DNA from: CAZQKL01 sp964593895 [NCBI: uncultured bacterium]
Lineage (GTDB): Bacteria; DYJV01
Reading direction: 5' to 3'
DNA length: 23,760 nt
Assembly: GCA_964593895.1 (NCBI GenBank)
Contig: CAZQKL010000011.1
Location: 3,946 to 27,705 of the forward strand
Below are positions 16,186 to 23,758 of this stretch, piece after piece. The position numbers were made by a program, and so were the translations under genes. Under the pieces are notes generated by a model, which worked only from the letters and a program-made list of their open reading frames with translations, was not told the DNA's origin and did not search any database. Position 1 is the stretch's first letter, and each line of letters starts with the position of its first letter.

Positions 16186-16206
16186 TTCAAAAAAGGGGGT
16201 GGGAAA

Positions 16207-16638
16207 ATGAAGAGTTTAGGAAGACATTTGTTGGCAGAGTTTTACGATTGCAATCCTGAAATGATAAATAATTGTGCACTTGTGGAAAAGTATATGAAAG
16301 AAGCTGCAATAAGAGCAGGAGCAACAATTGTTAAAAGTGTTTTTCACTCATTTCAACCTCATGGAATAAGTGGAGTTGTTGTAATAGCAGAATCCCATCT
16401 TGCAATTCATACATGGCCTGAATATGGATATGCTGCTGTTGATTTATTTACCTGTGGTAGCAATGTTGACCCATGGATAGCATATAAATTTTTAAAAGAG
16501 AAATTTGAAGCTAAAGAATGTGATGTAAAAGATTTAAAAAGAGGATATCTTGAAAATATTATTGGAGAATTAAGACATCAACATAAAAAAGCGGTTAATG
16601 ATGATTATTATCAAGAAAAAAGAGGTGTTGTCCTTTGA
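16207..16638 (+). CDS. speD: S-adenosylmethionine decarboxylase proenzyme, pyruvoyl type
   Basis: 143 residues from ATG 16207, preceded by AGGGGGTG; an upstream GTG (16159) lies in the terminator hairpin and is rejected. The proenzyme should cut itself between Glu62 and Ser63 in [16 protein letters not shown], turning Ser63 into the pyruvoyl cofactor. His68 and Cys83 follow at the positions known in the Thermotoga enzyme (63/68/83), which supports this start. It decarboxylates AdoMet to give the aminopropyl donor for SpeE. The C-terminal 20 or so residues ([17 protein letters not shown]) are an extra tail beyond the usual end. It is the first gene of the polyamine operon, behind an attenuator-like leader. 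Confidence 0.95.
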   Translation: MKSLGRHLLAEFYDCNPEMINNCALVEKYMKEAAIRAGATIVKSVFHSFQPHGISGVVVIAESHLAIHTWPEYGYAAVDLFTCGSNVDPWIAYKFLKEKFEAKECDVKDLKRGYLENIIGELRHQHKKAVNDDYYQEKRGVVL

Positions 16639-16670
16639 CTGAAAGATTTTATTAGATGAAGGAGTATAAG

Positions 16671-17138
16671 ATGATAGTAAAAACTCCGACAAAATACTTT
16701 TTAGTTGCTGGTAGTTCAGAAGGATATACAGAGCTTAATTCATTTGATGGAGCTTTATTAAATGCAGGAATTGGTAATACAAATCTTATAAAAGTTAGTA
16801 GCATTCTACCCCCTTCCTGTGAATATATTGAACCAGTAAAATTACCATATGGAGCAATTGTCCCTATTGCTTATGCTTCTATAACAAGTCAGCTTGAAGG
16901 TGAAATTATTTCTGCTGCAGTGGCAGTAGCTGTGCCAGAAGATTCATCTAAACCTGGATTAATAATGGAATATTCATCAAGAGGAAGACATAAAGATATT
17001 GAAGAAATTGTAAGAAATATGGCGAAAAAAGGGATGGAATTAAGAGGTGAAAAATTAAAAGAAATTAAAAGCATTTCAATTGAGCATAAAGTTAACCATA
17101 TTGGAACTGCTTTTGCTGGTGTTGTTTTATGGGATTAA
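16671..17138 (+). CDS. Pyruvoyl-dependent arginine decarboxylase (PvlArgDC)
   Basis: 155 residues from ATG 16671. AAGGAG at 16659-16664 with a 6-base gap selects this start; an ATG at 16656 would put the site inside the gene. Motifs match the archaeal/bacterial PvlArgDC family: VAGSSEG, FDGALLNAGIGNTNLIKVSSILPP, and GLIMEYSSRG. Self-cleavage should fall between Ser43 and Ser44, with Ser44 becoming the pyruvoyl group. The enzyme converts arginine to agmatine, the entry to polyamines when ornithine decarboxylase is absent. It sits directly between speD and speE, which fixes its role as biosynthetic rather than acid resistance. The symbols pdaD and pvlArgDC are used elsewhere. Confidence 0.93.
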   Translation: MIVKTPTKYFLVAGSSEGYTELNSFDGALLNAGIGNTNLIKVSSILPPSCEYIEPVKLPYGAIVPIAYASITSQLEGEIISAAVAVAVPEDSSKPGLIMEYSSRGRHKDIEEIVRNMAKKGMELRGEKLKEIKSISIEHKVNHIGTAFAGVVLWD

Positions 17139-17159
17139 AAAATTATGGGAGAAGAAAAA

Positions 17160-18008
17160 ATGAATGATGGAATTTATTACACTGAATTTCATTCCCCTGG
17201 AATGGGATTGATAATGAAAATAAAGAGATGCATAACAAGTTTTGATACAAAATTTCAAAGATTGGACCTTTATGAAACCCTTGATTTTGGGAAAATGTTA
17301 ACTCTTGATAATCTTGTAATGGTAACTGAAAAGGATGAATTTATATATCATGAAATGATTGCACATGTTCCTCTTTTTGCCCATAAGAATCCTGAAAATA
17401 TTTTGGTTATAGGCGGAGGAGATGGCGGAACAGTTAGAGAAATTGTAAAACATAAATGTGTTAAAAATGTTGATATGGTTGAAATAGATGAAGATGTTGT
17501 CAAAGTTGCTAAAAAATATCTTCCAACTATGAGTTGTGAACTTGATAATCCAAAAGTCCATTTATATTTTCAAGATGGTGTTGAATGGGTTAAAGACAAA
17601 GAGAATTTATATGATGTAATAATTATTGATTCTACAGACCCCATTAGCATTGGAGAAGGATTATTTTCACAAGAATTTTATAAGAATTGTTTAAAAGCGT
17701 TAAAAGATGATGGAGTTTTAGCAAATCAAACTGAATCTCCTTTTCATAATCCAGAGTGGATTGAAGCAACATATAAGAAATTGAAAAAGGTTTTTCCAAT
17801 TGTTAAAATGTATACTGCTTATGTCCCAACTTATCCTGCAGGAATTTGGAGTTTTGGATTTTGTTCAAAAAAAATTGACCCTATTGAAAATTTCCAAAAG
17901 GAAAGATATAAAGAATACAACCTAAAACTTAAATATTATAATGATGAAATTCATAAAGGAGCTTTTGCAATACCAAATTTTGTAAAAAATTTAATTGAAA
18001 AAGAATAA
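17160..18008 (+). CDS. speE: Spermidine synthase family aminopropyltransferase
   Basis: 282 residues from ATG 17160, chosen because GGGAG at 17147-17151 lies 8 bases upstream. An in-frame ATG at 17145 adds five residues and covers that site. The AdoMet-type fold shows VIGGGDGGTVRE (glycine motif at 85-90), VEID at 107-110 and the active-site IIIDSTDP (Asp157, Asp160), then a YPAGIWSF segment. These are the key residues of spermidine synthases. With agmatine made by the preceding gene and a SpeB next, it may act on agmatine to give N1-aminopropylagmatine, as in Thermus, or on putrescine in the standard order. Sequence alone does not decide this. Confidence 0.93.
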   Translation: MNDGIYYTEFHSPGMGLIMKIKRCITSFDTKFQRLDLYETLDFGKMLTLDNLVMVTEKDEFIYHEMIAHVPLFAHKNPENILVIGGGDGGTVREIVKHKCVKNVDMVEIDEDVVKVAKKYLPTMSCELDNPKVHLYFQDGVEWVKDKENLYDVIIIDSTDPISIGEGLFSQEFYKNCLKALKDDGVLANQTESPFHNPEWIEATYKKLKKVFPIVKMYTAYVPTYPAGIWSFGFCSKKIDPIENFQKERYKEYNLKLKYYNDEIHKGAFAIPNFVKNLIEKE

Positions 18009-18854
18009 GTGAAGAGTTTTTTAGGAGCAAAAGATTACTTTGAAAAAAGTGAAATTGTAATTATTGGTGTGCCATTTGATGCAACAAGTTCTTTTCGGGC
18101 TGGTAGTAGATTTGCACCAGACTCAATTAGATTTTATTCAGAATCAATAGAAACATACTCTCCTTATTTTGATTACGATATTGAAGAAATAAATTTTTAC
18201 GATTATGGAAATATTGAAGTTACAATCAGTAATTTTTTTCAATTAAGAAAAGCTTTAAAAGAAAAAGTAAAATTTTTTTTAAAAAAAGGGAAAAAAGTTT
18301 TATCTATTGGTGGAGAACATTTAATAACACTTCCAATTATTGAAGCATATCATGAATTTTATAATGATTTAAAGATAATTCAACTTGATGCTCATCTTGA
18401 CTTAAGAGATACCTATTTAAATGAAAAATATTCTCATGCAACAGTTATGAGAAGAATTTCAGAAATTATTTCTGTAAAAAATATTTTTCAATTTGGTATT
18501 AGGTCAGGGACAAAGGAAGAATTTTTATTTGCAAATAGAAATACAAATTTTTTTCCATTTTCATTGCCAGATTTAAATAATTTTCTTGACAAATTTTTAA
18601 AAACAAATATTTATTTAACACTTGATTTAGATGTTTTTGACCCAGGGGTAATGCCAGGAACTGGAAATCCAGAGCCTGGAGGCATTGGATTTAATGATTT
18701 TATGAAATTTTTAAATGAACTTACAAAAGTAAATGCAAATATTGTCGGTGTTGACGTTGTTGAATTATCACCTGAGTATGATAAAAGTGGAAACTCAAGT
18801 GTTTTTGCAGCAAAAGTAATTAGAGAACTTTTGGTTATTTTAAAAAATTTATAA
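18009..18854 (+). CDS. speB: Agmatinase/arginase-family ureohydrolase (SpeB)
   Basis: 281 residues with a GTG start directly after the speE stop. The two-manganese site is complete: GGEH (His104), DAHLDLRD (Asp127, His129, Asp131) and DLDVFDP (Asp206, Asp208). SHAT at 142-145 and PGTGNPEPGG at 216-225 match agmatinases rather than arginases. The enzyme removes urea from agmatine to give putrescine, or from aminopropylagmatine to give spermidine. It completes the arginine-to-spermidine route encoded by the four genes. A SHG-type motif is more usual than SHAT, a small deviation. The substrate remains open. Confidence 0.9.
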   Translation: MKSFLGAKDYFEKSEIVIIGVPFDATSSFRAGSRFAPDSIRFYSESIETYSPYFDYDIEEINFYDYGNIEVTISNFFQLRKALKEKVKFFLKKGKKVLSIGGEHLITLPIIEAYHEFYNDLKIIQLDAHLDLRDTYLNEKYSHATVMRRISEIISVKNIFQFGIRSGTKEEFLFANRNTNFFPFSLPDLNNFLDKFLKTNIYLTLDLDVFDPGVMPGTGNPEPGGIGFNDFMKFLNELTKVNANIVGVDVVELSPEYDKSGNSSVFAAKVIRELLVILKNL

Positions 18855-18866
18855 AAGGAGTGAGCC

Positions 18867-19238
18867 TTGGACAAAGAAAAACTTGAATTTTTTAGACAGC
18901 TTCTACTCCAGGAGAAAAAGAAAATTATTGAAAAAATTGAAAAGTTAAAAAAAGGTGATATTTATGTTGATAAGGATGAAACTAAAGACATGGTAGATGC
19001 TGCAGCTGATGAAATTGATAAAGCATTTTTAATGAGAATAAGAGACAGGGAAATGAAATTACTTAATAAAATAGAGGAAGCTCTGCAGAGAATTGAAAAT
19101 GGAACATATGGAATATGTGAATCTTGTGGATGTGAAATAGAAGAAAAAAGGTTAAAAGCAAGACCAGTTGCAACATTATGTATTTCATGTAAAGAAGAAC
19201 AGGAAGAGCTTGAACGCAAAAAAAGATATGAAGGATAG
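18867..19238 (+). CDS. DksA/TraR-family transcription factor
   Basis: 123 residues with a TTG start 6 bases after AAGGAG (18855-18860). The N-terminal coiled coil (1-75) has DMVDAA at 41-46 at its turn, like the DxxDxA tip that enters the RNA polymerase secondary channel. The zinc finger is C84-x2-C87 ... C105-x2-C108, with one more Cys at 89 (CESCGCE). Length fits DksA-like proteins (E. coli DksA 151). It would tune transcription initiation with ppGpp. Its place in the polyamine operon, 12 bases after speB, is unusual and suggests joint expression with growth-rate control. I do not assign dksA itself because several paralogues share this form. Confidence 0.85.
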   Translation: MDKEKLEFFRQLLLQEKKKIIEKIEKLKKGDIYVDKDETKDMVDAAADEIDKAFLMRIRDREMKLLNKIEEALQRIENGTYGICESCGCEIEEKRLKARPVATLCISCKEEQEELERKKRYEG

Positions 19239-20358
19239 AGCTCTTATTCAGAGAGTAATTTCAACAATTTATGAGAAAAATATAGATTTAAAGCCAAATG
19301 AAAGAGTTTTAATTTTTACAGATGATTCAAGAAGATGTGACGATTTAACTGCAAAAGATAATAAATTGTATGAAATTGCAGTTATTTTTACTGAAATTGC
19401 AAAAAATTTTACAAAAAATGTAAATTTATTATATTATCCTTCATTGTGTGGTCATGGAAAAGAACCTCCAGAAGAACTATGGATAAATGCTTTTGGAGAA
19501 GATGTTGTTAATGAATTAAAAAAAGAAGGTTTGTTTAAAAAAATTTTACAAAAAAATATAAAAGATAATGAATTAAATAAAGCAAAAGAGATTATTAAAG
19601 AATTTACCAAAAATCCTCCAGATGTGGTTATAGCTCTTCCATACTATTCCACAAGTCATACAAATTTTAGAAAATTTTTAACAGATATTTGCAAAACAAG
19701 ATACTGCAGTATGCCTCTATTTTCAGAAGAGATGTTTTATTCAGCTTTGCAGGAAGATTTTTCTCTTTTAAAAAAAAGAGCAAAAATTTTATTAGAAAAA
19801 CTTGAAAATTGTGAGACAATTATTGTAAAATCTTCTAATGGCACATATTTAAGATTTTCAGTGAAAGATAGAACTTTTCTTGAAGACACAGGAGATTTAA
19901 CATCTCCTGGTAGTTTTTCAAATTTACCAGCAGGTGAAGTATTTGTAGCTCCCTGTGAAAATAGTGCAGATGGAAAAATTGTTATTGAATATGCTCCAAC
20001 TTATAAACTTTCTTCTCCATTAACCTTATGGTTGAATGATGGAAATGTTGTTCATATTGAGGGAGAGGATAATTATAAAAATGAACTTATGAATAAATTA
20101 TTTTCAGAAGAGAATAATAAAAAGCTTGCTGAATTTGGTATTGGCATAAATTCTCAAGCAACCAATTATTTTAATATTCTTGAAGCTGAAAAAATTTATG
20201 GGACAATTCATTTAGCTTTTGGTGATAATTCAAGTTTTGGAGGAAAAATAAGAGCCAATTTCCATGAGGATTATATTATTTCCAATCCTACTGTTGAAAT
20301 TTTTAAAAAAGATGGAAGTTCTCTTTTTATAATTAAAGAAGGAAATCCTCTGTTTTAA
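19228..20358 (+). CDS. M29-family metallo-aminopeptidase (AmpS/aminopeptidase T type)
   Basis: 376 residues from ATG 19228, which overlaps the dksA-like gene by 11 bases. An upstream in-frame TTG (19168) lies deep in that gene and is rejected. The C-terminal half matches M29 peptidases: NLPAGEVFVAP (Glu237), LAEFGIG (Glu302), EKIYGTIHLAFGDN (His328) and HEDYI (His346, Asp348) are the likely ligands of the two-metal site. The N-terminal half has the alpha-beta domain typical of the family. It should release N-terminal residues from peptides in the cytoplasm. M29 enzymes are best known from thermophiles. Its position between dksA and miaA looks incidental to its chemistry. Confidence 0.82.
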   Translation: MKDRALIQRVISTIYEKNIDLKPNERVLIFTDDSRRCDDLTAKDNKLYEIAVIFTEIAKNFTKNVNLLYYPSLCGHGKEPPEELWINAFGEDVVNELKKEGLFKKILQKNIKDNELNKAKEIIKEFTKNPPDVVIALPYYSTSHTNFRKFLTDICKTRYCSMPLFSEEMFYSALQEDFSLLKKRAKILLEKLENCETIIVKSSNGTYLRFSVKDRTFLEDTGDLTSPGSFSNLPAGEVFVAPCENSADGKIVIEYAPTYKLSSPLTLWLNDGNVVHIEGEDNYKNELMNKLFSEENNKKLAEFGIGINSQATNYFNILEAEKIYGTIHLAFGDNSSFGGKIRANFHEDYIISNPTVEIFKKDGSSLFIIKEGNPLF

Positions 20359-20360
20359 TA

Positions 20361-21269
20361 ATGAAAATTGTTGTTATAACAGGTCCTACAGCTACTGGAA
20401 AATCTAATCTATCAATAAAATTAACTGATATATTCCCTTTTGAAATTGTTAATTTTGATTCAATGCAAGTTTATAAATATTTTGATATTGGCACTGCAAA
20501 ACCACCAAAAAATATATTAGAAAAGTATCCGCATCATTTATTAAGTTATGTCCATCCTCTTGATTTTAGTTATTCAGGTGCAAGATTTGTTGAAGATGCT
20601 GATAAAAAAATTAAAGAAATTTATGAAAAAGGTAAAATACCCCTTTTTGTTGGTGGAACAGGTTTATATATGAAACTATTGCTTTTTGGAATATTTGATA
20701 AGGAAGAGAAGGGAGAAAATTTTAGAGAAATTTTGAAAAAACAATTAGAAGATTATGGAAGTGATTACATTTTTACAAAGTTAAAAGTTATTGATTTTAA
20801 AGCATACAAAAAAATAAATAGAAACGACCTTTATAGAACAATAAGAGCACTTGATTATTTTTATAAAACTGGAGAATTAATTTCAGAAAAAAGATTAAAG
20901 CACAATTTTTCTCAAAAAAGATACAAATATCTAAAGATTGGTATAAAATTTGAACGAGAAGAGCTTTATAAAAGGATAAATAATAGAGTTGATAGGATGA
21001 TATCAGATGGATTAATTGAGGAGACAGAAAATTTAATTAAAATGGGATTTTCAAATTCAAGACCTATGCAGGGAATTGGTTACAGAGAAATAAAAGATTA
21101 TCTTTCAGGTAAAATTAAGAAAAAAGAAGCAATTGAAGAGATAAAAAAAAATACAAGAAAATATGCTAAAAGGCAAATTACATGGTTTAAAAAGGAGAAT
21201 GATATTAATTGGATAAGTAGTTTTGATGAAGCAAAAGATTTAATCAATAAATTTTTAGAGAAGGAGTAA
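20361..21269 (+). CDS. miaA: tRNA dimethylallyltransferase MiaA
   Basis: 302 residues, normal for the family. The P-loop GPTATGKS is at 8-15, followed by FDSMQVYKYFDIGTAKP, which holds the catalytic Asp-Ser and the substrate tRNA contacts. PLFVGGTGLYMK and MQGIGYREI are further MiaA signatures. It transfers dimethylallyl to N6 of A37 in tRNAs that read UNN codons. The ATG is two bases after the previous stop and lacks a strong ribosome binding site, so coupling is likely. miaA followed by hfq is a widespread pair. Confidence 0.95.
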   Translation: MKIVVITGPTATGKSNLSIKLTDIFPFEIVNFDSMQVYKYFDIGTAKPPKNILEKYPHHLLSYVHPLDFSYSGARFVEDADKKIKEIYEKGKIPLFVGGTGLYMKLLLFGIFDKEEKGENFREILKKQLEDYGSDYIFTKLKVIDFKAYKKINRNDLYRTIRALDYFYKTGELISEKRLKHNFSQKRYKYLKIGIKFEREELYKRINNRVDRMISDGLIEETENLIKMGFSNSRPMQGIGYREIKDYLSGKIKKKEAIEEIKKNTRKYAKRQITWFKKENDINWISSFDEAKDLINKFLEKE

Positions 21270-21273
21270 AAGT

Positions 21274-21528
21274 ATGAAAAAAACTTTTAACATTCAGGAG
21301 CAGTATTTAAACAAAATGAGAAAAAACAGAGTTCCTGTTTTTATTCAAATTAGAAATGACAGAACATTTGAAGGTTACATCACTGCTTTTGATAATTACT
21401 GCATTTTGTTAAAAGAATTGTCAGGAGGTGCTCCAAGATTAATATTTAAACATTCAATTTCATATATTTATCCAACAAAAGAGATAAATCAAATTAAAAA
21501 TATTGGTGAAGAAAATTTATCTAAATAG
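21274..21528 (+). CDS. hfq: RNA chaperone Hfq
   Basis: 84 residues with AAGGAG at 21261-21266, 7 bases from ATG. The Sm1 region (NIQEQYLN, then RTFEGYITAFDNY) and Sm2 motif KHSISYIYP are clear. Gln8, Phe39 and Asp40 stand at the E. coli positions that bind the 3' ends of small RNAs; the KH of KHSIS is Lys59-His60. A three-residue longer loop (ELSGGAPR) precedes Sm2 compared with E. coli. The C-terminal tail is short. It acts as a hexamer in small-RNA regulation. It is the last gene of the polyamine/RNA operon and overlaps the convergent pilT by 12 bases. Confidence 0.95.
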   Translation: MKKTFNIQEQYLNKMRKNRVPVFIQIRNDRTFEGYITAFDNYCILLKELSGGAPRLIFKHSISYIYPTKEINQIKNIGEENLSK

Positions 21529-22617
21529 TTTTTGAGGAACATTAATTCCAGCTTTTACAAACATATTTCTAAGTTCCTCTTTATTTGTTGATTTTTCAAA
21601 AGCATGTTCAAGCTTTATAAGACCCTTTTTGTAAAGTTCAAATAGGGATTGATTTAATGTTTGCATTCCATACTGGGCTTGACCCATTTGCATCTGGGAA
21701 TATATCTGATGAAGTTTATCTTCTCTTATAAGATTTCTAATTGCTGGAGTTGGTATAAGAATTTCCATTGCCATAACCCTGCCACCACCAATTTTGGGTA
21801 ATAATGTTTGACATAATATCCCTTGAATAACAAAAGATAATTGAGTTCTTACCTGTTGCTGTTGATGAGCTGGAAAAACATCAATAATTCTGTTTATTGT
21901 TTGAACAGCAGAATTTGTGTGTAGAGTTGCAAAAACAAGATGTCCAGTTTCAGCAACTCTTAAAGCGGTTTCAATTGTTTCCAAATCTCTCATTTCTCCA
22001 ACAAGAACAACGTCAGGGTCTTCTCTTAATGCTGAACGTAAAGCTTTTGCAAAGCTTTTAGTATCAGAATCAACCTCTCTCTGATTTACTATACATTGTT
22101 TATGTTCATGTAAAAACTCAATTGGGTCCTCAATTGTAATAATATGCTCTTTTCTTGTTTTATTTATTTCATCAATCATTGTTGCAAGAGTAGTTGATTT
22201 TCCACTGCCAGTTGGACCTGTAACAAGAATTAATCCATTTGGAAGTTTTGTTAATTCTTTAACAACAGGAGGAAGTCCCAATTCTTCAAAAGATTTAATT
22301 TCATAAGGGATTATTCTAAATACACCTGCAACCGCTCCTTTTTGCATGAAAACATTTGCTCTGAAACGAGCAAGACCTTTTATTCCAAATGAAAAATCAA
22401 GTTCCCAGTTTTCTTCAAATTTATGCTTTTGAGCATCTGTCATGATGCTATAAATTAAACTTCTTGTATCTTTTGGTGTAAGAGGAGGATATTCTGAAAG
22501 CTGTTGAATTTCTCCATGAATTCTTACGCAAGGAGGAATTCCAACAGTTATATGCAAATCTGACCCGCCAAGTTCTACAAGTTTTTTAAATAATTCAATA
22601 AATCTTATTTCAGCCAT
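21517..22617 (-). CDS. pilT: PilT, pilus retraction ATPase
   Basis: 366 residues, the usual length. Walker A GPTGSGKST at 134-142, the Asp box ITIEDPIE, Walker B ALREDPDVVLVGEMRD (Glu208), and the His box TGHLVFATLHTNSA are all present. AIRNLIRED at 292-300 is the PilT-specific motif needed for retraction. AAAGGAG lies 5-6 bases before ATG, inside the 10-base gap to argD, so it is cotranscribed with argD. It powers pilus disassembly. The only pilus assembly genes visible are of the MSHA type, on the other strand more than 8 kb away. Confidence 0.96.
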   Translation of the reverse strand: MAEIRFIELFKKLVELGGSDLHITVGIPPCVRIHGEIQQLSEYPPLTPKDTRSLIYSIMTDAQKHKFEENWELDFSFGIKGLARFRANVFMQKGAVAGVFRIIPYEIKSFEELGLPPVVKELTKLPNGLILVTGPTGSGKSTTLATMIDEINKTRKEHIITIEDPIEFLHEHKQCIVNQREVDSDTKSFAKALRSALREDPDVVLVGEMRDLETIETALRVAETGHLVFATLHTNSAVQTINRIIDVFPAHQQQQVRTQLSFVIQGILCQTLLPKIGGGRVMAMEILIPTPAIRNLIREDKLHQIYSQMQMGQAQYGMQTLNQSLFELYKKGLIKLEHAFEKSTNKEELRNMFVKAGINVPQKLFR

Positions 22618-22627
22618 AATTACTCCT

Positions 22628-23758
22628 TTAAATTTTTTTTAGAGTATCAATTAAAAAATCAATTTCCTCTTTTTTTACAATTAAAGGAGGTAAAAATCTT
22701 AAAACATTTTCCTGAGCTGGAACTGTTAAAATTTTTCTTTCAAAAAGAATATCAGAAAGTTCAAATGAGTTTAAATTTTCTGGTTCAATTCCTAAAAGTA
22801 ATCCCATTCCTTTAATTCTTTTTATCCATTTTATCTCTTTTAATCTGACCCTTAAATATTTACCCATTTCGTATGCATTTTGAATTAGTTTTTCATCTTT
22901 AATGATTTCAATCACAGCACAACCTGCTGTAGAAGAAAGATAATTTCCTCCAAATGTGGAAGCATGCGAACCAGGAGTAAAATATTTCATAACATCTTTT
23001 TTTCCAATAATTGCTCCTATAGGAATTCCATTTCCTAAAGCTTTTGCAACTGTAATTACATCAGGAACTATTCCAAAATGTTCATAACAGAAAAATTTTC
23101 CTGTTCTTCCAATTCCTGTTTGGACTTCATCAATAATTAGAAGTGTTTCAAATTTATCACATAACTTTCTTAATTCTTTTACAAATTCAATCTCAGCCAC
23201 ATTTACTCCGCCTTCTCCCTGAATAAGTTCTATAAACACTGCACAAAAATTTTCATCTAATTTATTTTTCACATCTTCAATGTTATTAAATTCAGCAAAA
23301 TAAATATTTTCAAGAAGAGGATAAAAATCTTTTTTATATTTTTCCTGACCTGTTATTGATAATGCTCCAATGGTTCTACCATGAAAAGAATTTTTAAATG
23401 ATAAAATTTTTATTTTATTTTTTGAAATACTTTTTCCATATTTTTTTGCAAGTTTTATTGCGCCTTCATTTGCTTCAGCTCCACTATTACAAAAAAAAAC
23501 CTCATCTAACTGAGAAATTTTAGAAAGTTTTTCAGCTAATTTTTCTTGTGGAGGGATTCTAAAAAGATTTGATATATGAATTATATTGTCAATTTGAGCT
23601 TTTATCTTTTCATTAAACTTTTTATGTGAATGACCAAGACAGCAAACAGCAATACCTGAAGTAAAATCAAGATATTTTTCACCTTTTTCATCAAAAACCC
23701 AGCATCCTTCACCTCTTATAAATTTTACATTTTTCCTTTTATATGTATTTGCAAGCAT
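22628..23758 (-). CDS. argD: ArgD, acetylornithine aminotransferase (N-terminus may be cut)
   Basis: 376 residues from the ATG at 23756-23758, two bases inside the right edge. The family usually has 10-20 residues before ANTYKR, so the true start may lie outside. Class III aminotransferase motifs are complete: NSGAEANEGAIK (91-102), LLIIDEVQTGIGRTG (Asp210) and the PLP-lysine in VAKALGNGIPIGA (Lys239). GSHASTFGGN and an ENVLRFLPPL ending follow. It makes N-acetylornithine in arginine synthesis, so it can feed the arginine used by the polyamine operon. It is the first visible gene of the unit with pilT. Confidence 0.88.
   Translation of the reverse strand: MLANTYKRKNVKFIRGEGCWVFDEKGEKYLDFTSGIAVCCLGHSHKKFNEKIKAQIDNIIHISNLFRIPPQEKLAEKLSKISQLDEVFFCNSGAEANEGAIKLAKKYGKSISKNKIKILSFKNSFHGRTIGALSITGQEKYKKDFYPLLENIYFAEFNNIEDVKNKLDENFCAVFIELIQGEGGVNVAEIEFVKELRKLCDKFETLLIIDEVQTGIGRTGKFFCYEHFGIVPDVITVAKALGNGIPIGAIIGKKDVMKYFTPGSHASTFGGNYLSSTAGCAVIEIIKDEKLIQNAYEMGKYLRVRLKEIKWIKRIKGMGLLLGIEPENLNSFELSDILFERKILTVPAQENVLRFLPPLIVKKEEIDFLIDTLKKI

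Larger units (their letters stand above)
16063..16206 (+). promoter_or_regulatory. speD 5' leader: candidate translation-coupled attenuator
   Basis: The leader is visibly richer in G than its surroundings. In order it holds CGGAA (16071-16075), a strong ribosome binding site AAGGAG (16076-16081), a four-codon ORF (16090-16104) and TTCCG (16110-16114), which can pair with CGGAA to enclose the ORF. A terminator hairpin (16134-16177) and T-run follow, then the speD ribosome binding site. GGTAA (16114-16118) plus TTAAAAT (16119-16125) can alternatively pair with TTACC (16165-16169) and ATTTTAA (16151-16157) across a 7-base bulge. That pairing would break the terminator. I recognise no known riboswitch class. 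The regulatory model is inference; the parts are directly visible. Confidence 0.5.

Noticed and set aside
16159-16206. GTG at 16159 as the speD start, adding 16 residues
   Set aside because: It lies in the terminator loop and right arm, has no ribosome binding site, and the extra residues would shift the Ser63/His68/Cys83 numbering that fits from ATG 16207.
16656-16670. ATG at 16656 as the arginine decarboxylase start
   Set aside because: The strong AAGGAG at 16659-16664 would fall inside the gene; it is correctly spaced for the ATG at 16671.
19168-19227. TTG start for the M29 aminopeptidase inside the dksA-like gene
   Set aside because: It would overlap 71 bases of a firm zinc-finger coding region, has no ribosome binding site, and the added residues do not look like the family.
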